Below are positions 37,166-46,319 of a stretch of DNA of 64,000 nt, piece by piece. The DNA is from an uncultured Muribaculaceae bacterium (GTDB lineage Bacteria > Bacteroidota > Bacteroidia > Bacteroidales > Muribaculaceae): assembly GCA_910584665.1 (NCBI GenBank), contig CAJUBL010000005.1, positions 5,335 to 69,334 of the forward strand, in the 5' to 3' direction. The notes beneath the pieces are model-generated. The model worked only from the letters and a program-made list of their open reading frames with translations. It was not told the origin of the DNA and searched no databases. A program made the translations under genes and the position numbers. Every line of letters starts with the position of its first letter. Position 1 is the stretch's first letter.

Positions 37166-38443
37166 TTACTCGAAACGCATCACCCGTGCAGGCGATATTC
37201 TTGCTACCGTATGAGTCGGTATTATCATGATTGCCAGGGAAAGAAGAGCCGCTCCGACGTTAAGGGCAACTATACCTGTCCAGTTAAACTCTACCGGTAC
37301 CGAATTGAGATAATAGGCTTCGGGATCAAGTGGCACCAGCCTGAACTGCCACTGAATCCACACAAGCAGCAGTCCCACCATATCACCGATAAGTATCCCC
37401 CGGAGTACCACCCGCTCGGCCATATACAGGAAAACCCGGGCAATCAGACCATTATCGGCCCCCAGAGCTTTCAGCGTACCGATAAGACGTACACGCTCCA
37501 ATATCATTATAAACAGGCAGGACACAAGGGTCACTGCCGCCACACACCCCATAAGCGCCAATATCACAATCACATTGGTATCAAGAAGGTCAAGCCAGTT
37601 GAAATACATCGGATCCTGCTCAAACACATCACTGACAGCAAGATAGCAGTCCGTGGCATCGCTATAGAAAGCATCTGTGGCAACCCGCTGCATAGCCTGT
37701 CGTACAGAGATAATTCTATCCGGATCAACACCTCGTATCTCAATAGCGCTTCCCTGAACGGAATCAAGGTCACACAATGGGCGTGCAGCATCCATCGACA
37801 TGAATGCCAGCAACTTATCATATTCATTGAAGTGGGAATTGTAAATCCCGGCCACGACAAAACGTCTAGTACGTAAATTATTGTCACTGAAGAAGTAGCC
37901 GTTTACCCGATCTCCGACCGAGAGTGCAAGGGCACTGGCGGTAGTTCTGGATATGACAATATGGTACCGGGTAGAATCGACACTGTAATCAGGCAACACA
38001 CCCGACTCCAGATTTTCAACGATAAACGAATCAGCCATATCGCCATCAGAAGCCTTGAAAATCAGACCGGCGAACTGACTGTCGGTCTTCAGTATTCCAG
38101 GCTGGCGTATAGTCAGTTCCGCTTTAGCTCCCTCCGGCAACTCCTTACCGATCATATCGAAAAGAGCCGGCGTGAATGACACACCGACAGACGGTTCTGA
38201 TTCATAGCCTGACGTTGGCTGGACCGGACACATGGTGACCTGTGCATCAAACCCCATTACCTTACGCGTGATCTGATGCCTGAAACCGGGGACAATAGCC
38301 AGAGTAACCAGCATTATGGTGATTGACAATGAGATGCCTACAACAGCTATCGTTACAGCCGGGGAGCGCCGTGACGTTCCGGGACTACCGTCAGCCGAAC
38401 GGCCGAGACTGAGTCTACGCGCTATCAACAGGCTTACCCTCAT
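37166..38443 (-). CDS. FtsX/LolC-type ABC transporter permease
   Basis: A 425-residue inner-membrane permease of the MacB/LolCDE class. One N-terminal TM (~31-52, VTIAVVGISLSITIMLVTLA), a large periplasmic domain (~55-270), and three C-terminal TMs, the first near VIVILALMGCVAAVTLVSCLF followed by LERVRLIGTLKALGA, the FtsX-family coupling segment. It most likely takes part in lipoprotein release or envelope work; no ATPase gene is adjacent, so it must pair with one elsewhere. It overlaps the aminotransferase gene by 4 bases. Confidence 0.85.
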   Translation of the reverse strand: MRVSLLIARRLSLGRSADGSPGTSRRSPAVTIAVVGISLSITIMLVTLAIVPGFRHQITRKVMGFDAQVTMCPVQPTSGYESEPSVGVSFTPALFDMIGKELPEGAKAELTIRQPGILKTDSQFAGLIFKASDGDMADSFIVENLESGVLPDYSVDSTRYHIVISRTTASALALSVGDRVNGYFFSDNNLRTRRFVVAGIYNSHFNEYDKLLAFMSMDAARPLCDLDSVQGSAIEIRGVDPDRIISVRQAMQRVATDAFYSDATDCYLAVSDVFEQDPMYFNWLDLLDTNVIVILALMGCVAAVTLVSCLFIMILERVRLIGTLKALGADNGLIARVFLYMAERVVLRGILIGDMVGLLLVWIQWQFRLVPLDPEAYYLNSVPVEFNWTGIVALNVGAALLSLAIMIIPTHTVARISPARVMRFE

Positions 38444-39642
38444 GGCTCCACACGGCCAGGGTAGGCCTTCAACGCTTCACGAAGTACCACAAGAGCATGT
38501 CCAAGATCCTCTTTGTTAAGCACATAAGCCATACGAACCTCATTACGGCCATGTCCCGGCGACGTATAGAATCCCGATGCGGGAGCCATAAATACAGTGG
38601 CTCCTTCATACTCGAAGTCACTGAGACACCAGCTGCAGAACCGGTCGGCATCGTCAACCGGCAGGCTCACGACTGTATAGAACGCACCCATAGGTATCGG
38701 AGAATAGCATCCGGGGATACGGTTAAGACCGTCAATCAGGAACTTACGACGCTCGACATATTCGTTATAGGTACGCAACATATAGTCGGCCGACGTATCT
38801 ATCGAGGCTTCGGCCACAAGCTGACCCAACAATGGCGGGCTGAGACGGGCCTGGCAGAACTTCATGACATTCTTCTTAAGTTCCTTATGCTTGGTAATAA
38901 TAGCCCCGATGCGTATTCCGCACTCGTTATAACGTTTTGACACTGAATCAATAAGGACCACCTGCTCCTCTATTCCCTCAAGATGGAAAGCCGAAATGTA
39001 GGGTGCTCCCGTATAACAGAACTCACGATACACCTCGTCACTGAACAGAAACAGGTCATGTTTCCTGACAAGATCACGTATCTGCTCCATCTCGCGGCGG
39101 GTATAAAGGTATCCGGTGGGATTGTTGGGGTTACATATGAGTATACCCTTGGTTTTCGGAGTGATAAGCTCCTCAAACTTTTCGACAGGGGGCAACGAGA
39201 AGCCATCCTCGATCGACGATGGCACTGTTACGATCTTCGCGCCGGCCGAGATAGCAAACGCCATATAGTTGGCATAGGCCGGTTCAGGAACAATAATCTC
39301 GTCACCCGGATCCAGACAGGCCATGAAAGCGAAAAGCACAGCCTCCGATCCTCCTGTGGTGACTATGATATCATCGACATCGACGTTGATGTTGAACTTG
39401 TGGTAATACTGTTCCAGCTTCCTGCGAAGCGACAGGAGACCCTCCGACGGGCTGTATTCCAATACCTTGCGGTCAATATGTCTCAAGGCCTCGAAAGCCT
39501 CGGGAGGTGTCGGCACATCGGGCTGACCGATGTTGAGATGATAAACCTTTACACCGCGGGCCTTTGCGGCATTGGCCAGCGGAACAAGTTTTCGTATAGG
39601 TGATGCGGGCATTATTTCGCCGCGATGAGAAATCGTTGGCAT
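38440..39642 (-). CDS. PLP-dependent aminotransferase (aspartate/aromatic type, class I/II)
   Basis: A 400-residue fold-type I aminotransferase. The cofactor region has VTTGGSEAVLFAFMACLDPG, the Asn-Pro-Thr-Gly loop ICNPNNPTGYLYTRRE, FSDEVYREFCY, and the Schiff-base lysine in IDSVSKRYNECGIRIG. A final arginine for the substrate carboxylate lies in GRNEVRMAYV. Probably an aspartate or related aminotransferase; exact substrate uncertain. It shares a transcript with the permease through a 4-base overlap. Confidence 0.9.
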   Translation of the reverse strand: MPTISHRGEIMPASPIRKLVPLANAAKARGVKVYHLNIGQPDVPTPPEAFEALRHIDRKVLEYSPSEGLLSLRRKLEQYYHKFNINVDVDDIIVTTGGSEAVLFAFMACLDPGDEIIVPEPAYANYMAFAISAGAKIVTVPSSIEDGFSLPPVEKFEELITPKTKGILICNPNNPTGYLYTRREMEQIRDLVRKHDLFLFSDEVYREFCYTGAPYISAFHLEGIEEQVVLIDSVSKRYNECGIRIGAIITKHKELKKNVMKFCQARLSPPLLGQLVAEASIDTSADYMLRTYNEYVERRKFLIDGLNRIPGCYSPIPMGAFYTVVSLPVDDADRFCSWCLSDFEYEGATVFMAPASGFYTSPGHGRNEVRMAYVLNKEDLGHALVVLREALKAYPGRVEP

Positions 39643-39796
39643 AATCAGTCCATGAATGGTTTTGAATTTGCAAAGATAGCGTTTTCAACTCAAAAAATAT
39701 GTTTTTAAGAAATTTTTGATTGCATCTGACTCATTGGTTAAGCTACATTTTGTAATTTTACATCATAAATGAACAATTACCTAATATTAAGGATAT

Positions 39797-41911
39797 ATGA
39801 AGAAAACACTTCTTACCCTGTTGATAACTCCGATTATTTTTATGAGTCACGCTGAAAACAAACTACTCAAGCCGTTTGACACTCCGCTGTCAACAGCTCC
39901 ATTCTCCGAGATAACAGTCAAAGATTATGCCGAGGCTATAGATCTGGGCATTGAGAAAGCCAACCGGGAAATCGAGGCCATATGCAACGCTCGGTCAGTT
40001 CCCGACTTTGACAATACCATTGTAGCTCTGGACCGCACGGGTTCGGATCTCAATCGCGCTCTGGGACTTTTCTACAACCTTTGCGAGGCCAACAGTGACG
40101 ACGAGATGATGGAACTGTCTCTGAATGCCGCACCAAAACTAAGTGCTTATTCTACAGGAATCATACTCAACGAACGTTTATGGAACCGTGTGAAACAGGT
40201 ATGGGATAACCGTAGCAGGATGAATCTTGACACCGAGGACATGATGCTGCTTACCAAGACTTACGACAGCTTTGCTCTGTCGGGCGCCAACCTGCAGGGT
40301 GATGACCGCGAGAAGTACAAAGCGTTGTCGTCAGAACTTTCTGAACTCACAACACGCTTCGGGCAGAATGTCCTGAAAGAACTTAACACTTACGAGATAT
40401 GGCTCACAGCCAATGACCTTGACGGCCTGCCGGCCGACCTTATAGCCGAAGCGGCTGCATCGGCCGCCGAGAAAGGACGTGACGGTGAATACCGCTTCAC
40501 TCTCGCCGCGCCCACCTACATGGCATTCATGAAATACAGTTCCCGTCGCGACCTGCGCGAGAAGATGAACCGCCTTTACACCGGCCGTAACATCAGGGGC
40601 GAATACAGCAACATGGAAATAATGAGCCGTATAGCCGCCATACGTCTCGAGATTGCCAACCTGCTGGGTTCAAAGACCTATGCCGAGCAGTCGTTAAAGC
40701 GCACCATGGCCGGATCCCCAAAGGCAGTATACGATCTTCTTGACAAACTGCGCGATGCCTACACCTCGGCCCTGCAGGCCGAGATGGCCGAACTGACGGC
40801 CTATGCCTCGGAACTTGAGGGAGAACCAGTCACATTGATGCCATGGGATTACAGCTATTACAACAACAAACTGAAAAACGCCAAATATGCCTATGACGAA
40901 GAGGAGCTCCGCCCCTACTTCGAGCTGTCCAATACGATAAAAGGCGTATTCGGACTTGCCACAAAGCTATACGGTGTCACATTCAGGAAACGAGATGACA
41001 TCGAGGTATATCATCCTGATGTCACTGCATGGGAAGTATCTGACGCCGACGGCGACTACTTAGGTGTTCTCTATACCGACTTTTTTCCGCGCGATTCAAA
41101 ACGTCCGGGAGCATGGATGACCAATTTCAGAGAGCAGAGCCACGATGCAGACGGAAACGACATACGCCCGCACGTGTCAATCGTGATGAATTTCACCAAA
41201 CCGACCGCCGACAAGCCTTCGTTGCTCACCCCCTACGAGGTAGAGACGTTCCTTCACGAATTCGGCCACTCGCTCCACGGTCTTCTGTCAAAATGCAAGT
41301 ACGAGTCACTGGCCGGCACATCCGTCTACCGCGACTTTGTCGAACTACCGTCACAATTCAACGAGAACTATCTGACAGAGAAAGAATTTCTCGATGGTTT
41401 CGCACGCCATTACATTACCGGAGAACCCATCCCTGCCGAACTCGTCGACAAGATCGTGAAATCGGCCCAGCATGGAGCCGCCTACCAGTGCATACGGCAG
41501 CTCGGCTTCGGCTATACCGACATGGCCTGGCACACTATCACCGGACCGGTAACCGATCCCGTTACATTCGAGACCGAGGCTCTGAAGGGAGTACAGGTAT
41601 TTGCACCTGTTGAAGGATCGATGATCTCGCCACAGTTCAGCCATATCTTCTCGGGAGGCTACGCCGCCGGATATTACAGCTACAAATGGGCCGAAGTGCT
41701 TGACGCCGATGCCTTTGCCAAATTCAAGGAAAACGGGATCTTCGACAGTAAGACAGCCCGTCTGTTCCTCGACAACGTGCTGAGCCGTGGCGGTAGCGAA
41801 GATCCGGCCGAACTATACCGTCGGTTCCGAGGTCAGGATCCGACAATCGACGCGCTGCTCCGTCGTGACGGCATCACACCCCTGCCATCGCTAAAATCAG
41901 TGAAAGACTGA
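39797..41911 (+). CDS. M3 family zinc peptidase (Dcp/oligopeptidase A type)
   Basis: A 704-residue exported peptidase. Signal peptide ~1-20 (MKKTLLTLLI, ending SHAE). The thimet-oligopeptidase core carries FLHEFGHSLHGLLSK with the HExxH zinc motif, the third ligand further on in a FVELPSQFNENY block, and AYQCIRQLGFGYTDMAWH. Length and order match peptidyl-dipeptidase Dcp of Bacteroidetes, which clips dipeptides from short peptides in the periplasm. It is a monocistronic plus-strand gene ending in a 34-base perfect palindrome. Confidence 0.95.
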   Translation: MKKTLLTLLITPIIFMSHAENKLLKPFDTPLSTAPFSEITVKDYAEAIDLGIEKANREIEAICNARSVPDFDNTIVALDRTGSDLNRALGLFYNLCEANSDDEMMELSLNAAPKLSAYSTGIILNERLWNRVKQVWDNRSRMNLDTEDMMLLTKTYDSFALSGANLQGDDREKYKALSSELSELTTRFGQNVLKELNTYEIWLTANDLDGLPADLIAEAAASAAEKGRDGEYRFTLAAPTYMAFMKYSSRRDLREKMNRLYTGRNIRGEYSNMEIMSRIAAIRLEIANLLGSKTYAEQSLKRTMAGSPKAVYDLLDKLRDAYTSALQAEMAELTAYASELEGEPVTLMPWDYSYYNNKLKNAKYAYDEEELRPYFELSNTIKGVFGLATKLYGVTFRKRDDIEVYHPDVTAWEVSDADGDYLGVLYTDFFPRDSKRPGAWMTNFREQSHDADGNDIRPHVSIVMNFTKPTADKPSLLTPYEVETFLHEFGHSLHGLLSKCKYESLAGTSVYRDFVELPSQFNENYLTEKEFLDGFARHYITGEPIPAELVDKIVKSAQHGAAYQCIRQLGFGYTDMAWHTITGPVTDPVTFETEALKGVQVFAPVEGSMISPQFSHIFSGGYAAGYYSYKWAEVLDADAFAKFKENGIFDSKTARLFLDNVLSRGGSEDPAELYRRFRGQDPTIDALLRRDGITPLPSLKSVKD

Positions 41912-41938
41912 CACATAACAAATATAATTCCGGCTTAG

Positions 41939-41972
41939 AATCAGGAGTTCCGCTTAAGCGGAACTCCTGATT
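41939..41972. terminator. Perfect 34-base palindromic terminator after the M3 peptidase gene
   Basis: AATCAGGAGTTCCGCTT is followed at once by its exact reverse complement, a 17-bp stem with essentially no loop, then TTCTTTCAT. It ends the peptidase transcript and could also stop minus-strand transcription arriving from the accessory operon. Confidence 0.85.
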
Positions 41973-42051
41973 CTTTCATAACAGCACCGACATCCACATA
42001 AAAATCACGCATACGCAATTCATTGTAAGTCCTGTTTTATTGGATAGGCCA

Positions 42052-42216
42052 TCATTTTAGCTTTATGTCACTTGTGACACTTTTCTTCAATCGGCTGTTC
42101 AATATGTCGCAAATCTCTTTTCCTGTCATTGTCAGATTGTGAACGGGGATATTTTCTATTGCTCCGGTTTCTTTGAAATTAAATGTCCTCAATCTCTGCT
42201 TGAAATTCAAAATCGG
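42052..42216 (-). other. In-frame open extension after the 297-residue gene
   Basis: After the TAA at 42217-42219 the same frame stays open for over 50 codons up to a TGA at 42052. The peptide looks protein-like (TGAIENIPVHNLTMTGKEIC, then DILNSRLKKSVTSDIKLK). It may be the lost end of a longer gene, a remnant of another gene, or chance. The rest of 41973-42051 shows nothing except TGTCAC-TT-GTGACA at about 42066. Confidence 0.25.
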
Positions 42217-43110
42217 TTATCGGTCGGGTTCATTGTTGTTGAGGAATTTTCGGGCTGATGTTATTATGTCTTTCCATGATGTCGTGCCAAGATCGAAGGA
42301 AATAGCGCGGTCATAATCACTTTCAAGTCCTTTGTCCGAGGCTTTACGCATCGGTACTACTTCCAATGTACGCCCATCATGTTTAATATGCACGCTCGTC
42401 GAGTGCAAGTATAGCTGTCGCCATGAACGTTGCTTCATTGCCTTGATTAGCTCCGAGGATTTCAGTTCCACATACTTTTCATGCAGACTTGCATTGAAAA
42501 TATCCATCAGAGTGTCCTCAAACGTCCCATTATCGCAGTCAAGGGGAAGGAATTTAATCGGATAACTCATGTTGACATAATATATTGTCACAAATATATA
42601 CTCCTTGTCGGTGCGGTATATCAAGCACGCCCCCGACCGTTCAAGTTCCGGGCAACGGTAATTATATCGTCGGTTAATCTTCTGCCAACGAATAACCGCC
42701 AGTATAACGGCAAGAATTACAAATACGGAAACGAATCCATACGAAGGGCCGTCGTAATACTCAAACACAGTCATATTGTTTTCCGGATTGTCTTTCTGAT
42801 ATACCACGCCAATACTGTCACCAATAGCAAGACCCTTGACAGCATAGTTTCCTCGGTATCGCAAACTATCAACATTGAAATAATAATCAATACGGGGTGT
42901 GTTACCAATACTATAGACCTTTGATACTACCGTTTTTGTGAAAACAGGATTGGATGCTACGGCGTTATGTTTCCGACCATCGAAATACAGTGCGACAATA
43001 GAAATTGGCACAAGAATCAGCATCATAGTGGCGATAGGCAACCATATATCACCGCGCTGCCCAAAGAAAAACCGATATGTCTTGCTGTCTGATTTCATTT
43101 CTTTATCCAT
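42217..43110 (-). CDS. Membrane protein with DUF3592-like segment, unknown function
   Basis: A 297-residue protein; I start at ATG 43110 (MDKEMKSDSK) because upstream starts run deeper into the previous gene. Two membrane segments are clear (~19-40 and ~130-150, YGFVSVFVILAVILAVI). Between them a small extracytoplasmic domain with VVSKVYSIGNTPRIDYYFNV and GDSIGVVYQKDNPENN resembles DUF3592. The cytoplasmic C-terminal half (FLPLDCDNGTFEDTLMD onwards) is unrecognised. Last full gene of an operon of small envelope proteins; overlaps the preceding gene by 8 bases. Confidence 0.65.
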   Translation of the reverse strand: MDKEMKSDSKTYRFFFGQRGDIWLPIATMMLILVPISIVALYFDGRKHNAVASNPVFTKTVVSKVYSIGNTPRIDYYFNVDSLRYRGNYAVKGLAIGDSIGVVYQKDNPENNMTVFEYYDGPSYGFVSVFVILAVILAVIRWQKINRRYNYRCPELERSGACLIYRTDKEYIFVTIYYVNMSYPIKFLPLDCDNGTFEDTLMDIFNASLHEKYVELKSSELIKAMKQRSWRQLYLHSTSVHIKHDGRTLEVVPMRKASDKGLESDYDRAISFDLGTTSWKDIITSARKFLNNNEPDR

Positions 43111-43342
43111 GTTGGTGGACACCGAAGGATTCCAGTTTCTTCTCATCAAGATTGATTAGCACATCGACTGCATCGCTTCCGCCATCTTCAATCCAGATCA
43201 GCTGGCCTTTATCTTCAGAATCATCGGAAGCGATATAATCCTCTACTATTTTTTTGCTTATGAGTATCACCATAGCATAGTTAGTATCCCCATATTTCCA
43301 ACCGAAATATTGCCGACGGTATCGCTCGTAGGGATATGCCAT
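43103..43342 (-). CDS. Small hypothetical protein
   Basis: A 79-residue acidic soluble protein (YERYRRQYFGWKYGDTNYAM, then an Asp/Glu-rich end). No domain recognised. The frame is open a further 27 codons upstream of ATG 43342, overlapping the end of the preceding gene with plausible sequence (GDYFIDNPGGWLEY), but there is no ATG there; this could reflect an older longer gene. Its stop lies inside the start of the next gene (8-base overlap), as in the rest of the operon. Confidence 0.5.
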   Translation of the reverse strand: MAYPYERYRRQYFGWKYGDTNYAMVILISKKIVEDYIASDDSEDKGQLIWIEDGGSDAVDVLINLDEKKLESFGVHQHG

Positions 43343-43368
43343 ATATTCCAGCCAACCTCCTGGATTGT

Positions 43369-44205
43369 CTATAAAATAGTCGCCATCGGCAGCTGGATGG
43401 AGTCGGCGAAATGCTTTATCAATATTTCACGAGCCGTTTCATATTGCGATTGTGTGAGCTGAAAAAAATCGGGACGCTCTATTGCGTAAAACCCAAGCTC
43501 CCCATTATCATAATCGCTTATAATCACATCATCAGCCTCCTTTGGAATCGCAATCATGTAATTCTCAATCGGCGAGCCTTCCGAAATATCGCTCCATCTG
43601 TCTTTCCTGCTATCGTAAACATAATTGCCATACTCATGTCCCACGCATAACGTATAAGCATTCTTATCGCAGGAATATCTAAGATGAACATTATCATTTG
43701 CGAACAGGCTATCATTATCAATGCTGACATTAATTTCGCTTAAAGTTTTCGGGTATTGTCCGTGCCGGACGTGGAAAGCCTCAATATTATCAATAACTTG
43801 ATTTTCGGGATAATTCCTGACACTCACAGTCAAATATAGCAAACCTGTGCCAAGCATCAACAATGCTACATATACCAGTCCTTCAATCTTCAGGATTTTC
43901 GTTTTTTCTTTGCTCGGCAATTTCTTCAAGAAAAGAAGAGGAATCTGTGATATTATGAAGGTAATTACCGTTACAACCAATGCTCCGATGAAACGGTAAC
44001 TTACATATTCTCGCCATGGATGGAGATTTATGTTTAGTCTCTGTTCTCCCAGTCCCATCAGACTAAAGAACAGAGCAAAGAATAGCCCTGACAACAGAAG
44101 CATCAAGCATACGGTCTTGAAAATATACAGTCCCGGCCTCGGCCACTTGACCATAAAGCCGACAAGCAGGATAATAACGCATATAATTATAATAATCTGA
44201 ATCAT
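43369..44205 (-). CDS. Multi-pass membrane protein, unknown function
   Basis: A 278-residue protein with four hydrophobic stretches in the first 135 residues (1-20, ~28-50, ~70-92, ~110-128), then an extracytoplasmic domain. The segment IEAFHVRHGQYPKTLSEINV resembles the start of pseudopilin-like or DUF-type domains that measure a short helix plus sheet. No enzyme motif. Three bases separate it from the gene before; part of the accessory operon. Confidence 0.65.
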   Translation of the reverse strand: MIQIIIIICVIILLVGFMVKWPRPGLYIFKTVCLMLLLSGLFFALFFSLMGLGEQRLNINLHPWREYVSYRFIGALVVTVITFIISQIPLLFLKKLPSKEKTKILKIEGLVYVALLMLGTGLLYLTVSVRNYPENQVIDNIEAFHVRHGQYPKTLSEINVSIDNDSLFANDNVHLRYSCDKNAYTLCVGHEYGNYVYDSRKDRWSDISEGSPIENYMIAIPKEADDVIISDYDNGELGFYAIERPDFFQLTQSQYETAREILIKHFADSIQLPMATIL

Positions 44206-44208
44206 ACT

Positions 44209-44850
44209 CTATTTTGAGATTTTATTGACAATAAACCATAAAAGGAATACTAATCCTGATGATACGACAAAAGAGAGGATTGTCAAAGGAGTTACCCACG
44301 GCCAACTTTTGTAATAGAATGTCTTCAATCTTGTTAGATCCGTCACAGCAGAGGGGGTTCTTCTCTGAGCTTCACTGAGTGATTTATATTGTGTTATGCT
44401 GTCTGTCTTGGTGTCTATTACAAAGTAACTTCCGGGTGTATCGGTATCGTCGATGTCATATCTCTCTCCCGAAATAGAATCGCCTGAAACCTTGATTTTA
44501 GTAACCCATTCAAATACGAACTTTCCGTCTTTATAGAGATATCCGGTAAAACATTCACGGTCGAAACGATCTGCCGGAGATTCTATCTGATAGCCGTTAG
44601 GCAAATCGGTCTTATAGTATCCATCCATTCCGCAACCGGTGTCAAAGATTGATGCACAGGCGAAACCTCCGATTAGACAAGTGAAATAGCACGAGTATAT
44701 AAACACGAATGGCGATAACAATGCCAGTATGGTATTACGTTTCCGATGTTTCCTGCTTCGCCAACATACAATACCTGCCAATGGCAGTGCAATCGCTACT
44801 GCCAGCAAAGTAATGATTATCAGTTGTATTATAATTACGATTAATATCAT
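44209..44850 (-). CDS. Membrane protein, unknown function
   Basis: A 213-residue protein with membrane segments at ~2-26, ~42-65 and ~185-208 and a soluble loop between them (YLYKDGKFVFEWVTKIKVSG, then TDTPGSYFVIDTKTDSIT) that looks like a small beta domain. Not recognised. Its ATG overlaps the TGA that ends the extended frame of the disrupted upstream gene, which supports tight coupling. Confidence 0.65.
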   Translation of the reverse strand: MILIVIIIQLIIITLLAVAIALPLAGIVCWRSRKHRKRNTILALLSPFVFIYSCYFTCLIGGFACASIFDTGCGMDGYYKTDLPNGYQIESPADRFDRECFTGYLYKDGKFVFEWVTKIKVSGDSISGERYDIDDTDTPGSYFVIDTKTDSITQYKSLSEAQRRTPSAVTDLTRLKTFYYKSWPWVTPLTILSFVVSSGLVFLLWFIVNKISK

Positions 44851-45149
44851 TGTTTTAGCGGTTTAATAATCAAAAGGATAACATATACCCATAATGCGAC
44901 AGTCACTCCCCACGCCCCAATAGTCCATTTTCGTCAGACTGTCGGCGGTAGATTCATAAATTCACGATAATAACTTTTAGCTCTTTTCCCATCAACCATA
45001 AACTGCAATATGACAAGTATGGCCAGTGAAATCCATGCCAAAGTAAAATCATTCATGAGGAATATCCATGAGAATCCAATAGCCATAAGTATGCCGCTAA
45101 TAAACGCCACATCAATAAATTTCCAAATGTTTTTATCAGTCGGTTTCAT
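44847..45149 (-). pseudogene. Small three-helix membrane protein gene interrupted by in-frame TGA
   Basis: ATG 45149 begins MKPTDKNIWKFIDVAFISGI and runs 71 codons with two membrane helices to a TGA at 44934-44936. The same frame then continues for 28 codons with a third helix (GAWGVTVALWVYVILLIIKP) to a TGA at 44847 that overlaps the next gene's ATG as ATGA, the pattern used elsewhere in this operon. The ancestral product was therefore probably 100 residues and this copy has a nonsense mutation. A 71-residue product may still be made. Confidence 0.65.
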
Positions 45150-46015
45150 ATCACTTTTCTGTATTCTGCGTCTATTTTTGAAATTTTATTCGACGAGCCA
45201 TCGACTTCAATAAATATTCCGTCAGTTATGTTTTCATCTTTTGGATTTGGCTTAAATTCAACCATAAATGAATATTTATCCAGAGGGGGTCCTGAAAATC
45301 CGTCTTGAGGTTCAATTTTAATTGTTTTATAGGCGTATTGGAAGTCGGTATCATCAGAAACGATTTTAATTGTCCCTGCGGCAAGTTTATCGGCAACTTC
45401 TTTCGTGCAGTAATAACCGAATAATCGTTTCAAGTCATCGGCAGATGCCCCGACAGCCCGTTCGTTAAGATAGAGAGCCATGAATTCAGCCACTACACAA
45501 AAGCCATCAGCACCCATGTATTCCTGTAGAACAATGATATCGGATTTACCATCAGGCAAAATTTGGTACAGCATATTCCAGCCATCGTCAGTATCAGGGA
45601 GAAAACATCCAAATGACACATAAATAGCGGAATCCGAAGCCCAAAAGACATAACCTCCCCATTGCATAATATATTCTCCTTCGTTACCGACTACATCCAT
45701 TGTCCGTATTTCCTTGTCGGCATATACTACCTTTTTGTCATACGACAGAGTGAGATAGACTGACGAATCTCTGACAGCCCAGTCATGTCGCCTAACGGTT
45801 ACATCATTGGAATCTTTTAATGCTTTGACAGTCCAATGCCCGATAACGGTATCTTCAATTACCCTGCCTCTTATTTGTTCAGACTTGTTTTCATTTACAG
45901 AATCCTCAATCGTATATTGTGACATAGTATCATCGGTCTTACGTCTTCCGTTGCAAGCCACAATCAATATTGATACGATAAATGTAAGAAATACAACATT
46001 AATAAAATTTCTCAT
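45146..46015 (-). CDS. Lipoprotein of unknown function
   Basis: A 289-residue lipoprotein (signal MRNFINVVFL, lipobox LIVAC, then N-G-R-R-K). The mature part is beta-rich with many aromatic residues (VYLTLSYDKKVVYADKEIRT, YIMQWGGYVFWASDSAIYVS) and includes LFGYYCTKEVADKL, a segment reminiscent of small NTF2/DUF3828-like folds, though not enough for a call. The residues after the lipid cysteine are basic rather than acidic, so retention inside the periplasm is more likely than surface display. Overlaps the next gene by 4 bases. Confidence 0.65.
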   Translation of the reverse strand: MRNFINVVFLTFIVSILIVACNGRRKTDDTMSQYTIEDSVNENKSEQIRGRVIEDTVIGHWTVKALKDSNDVTVRRHDWAVRDSSVYLTLSYDKKVVYADKEIRTMDVVGNEGEYIMQWGGYVFWASDSAIYVSFGCFLPDTDDGWNMLYQILPDGKSDIIVLQEYMGADGFCVVAEFMALYLNERAVGASADDLKRLFGYYCTKEVADKLAAGTIKIVSDDTDFQYAYKTIKIEPQDGFSGPPLDKYSFMVEFKPNPKDENITDGIFIEVDGSSNKISKIDAEYRKVI

Positions 46016-46028
46016 ATTTAACTCTCTT

Positions 46029-46319
46029 TCATTCAGATCCTACGGTTAATGCTTTGACAGTATAATTCCAACTCCATAGATATGCAGCCCATAGGAGTAA
46101 TATCGTTATCGTCAGACATATCGTAAGACTAATGCCGATATCTCTCTTACCAGCTCTTATCATATTAGTAATTTGAGCCAAAAGCAGAATCAAATTGAGA
46201 ATCAGAAATGTGCGATTTACGAATGCCGAACCTCCTGCAAACAATACGCCAAAGGTTATTACCCACACTATTACGGATAACACCACGATAATCCATTTTG
46301 CTTTATATATCAGTTCCAT
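46029..46319 (-). CDS. Small three-helix membrane protein
   Basis: A 96-residue protein; ATG 46319 (MELIYKAKWI) is chosen because upstream codons overlap the previous gene more than usual. Three hydrophobic helices cover most of it (KWIIVVLSVIVWVITFGVLF; TFLILNLILLLAQIT; LTICLTITILLLWAAYLW). Similar in layout to the disrupted 44847-45149 gene, though not clearly homologous. Function unknown; overlaps the DUF4304-like gene by 17 bases. Confidence 0.6.
   Translation of the reverse strand: MELIYKAKWIIVVLSVIVWVITFGVLFAGGSAFVNRTFLILNLILLLAQITNMIRAGKRDIGISLTICLTITILLLWAAYLWSWNYTVKALTVGSE

Noticed and set aside
37166..38443. FtsX cell-division protein
   Set aside because: The LolC/MacB-like layout with a large periplasmic domain after TM1 and no ftsE neighbour favours a lipoprotein-release type permease.
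44934..44936. TGA read as selenocysteine
   Set aside because: No SECIS-like stem-loop follows, the residue lies between helices in a non-redox membrane protein, and no Sec machinery is in view.
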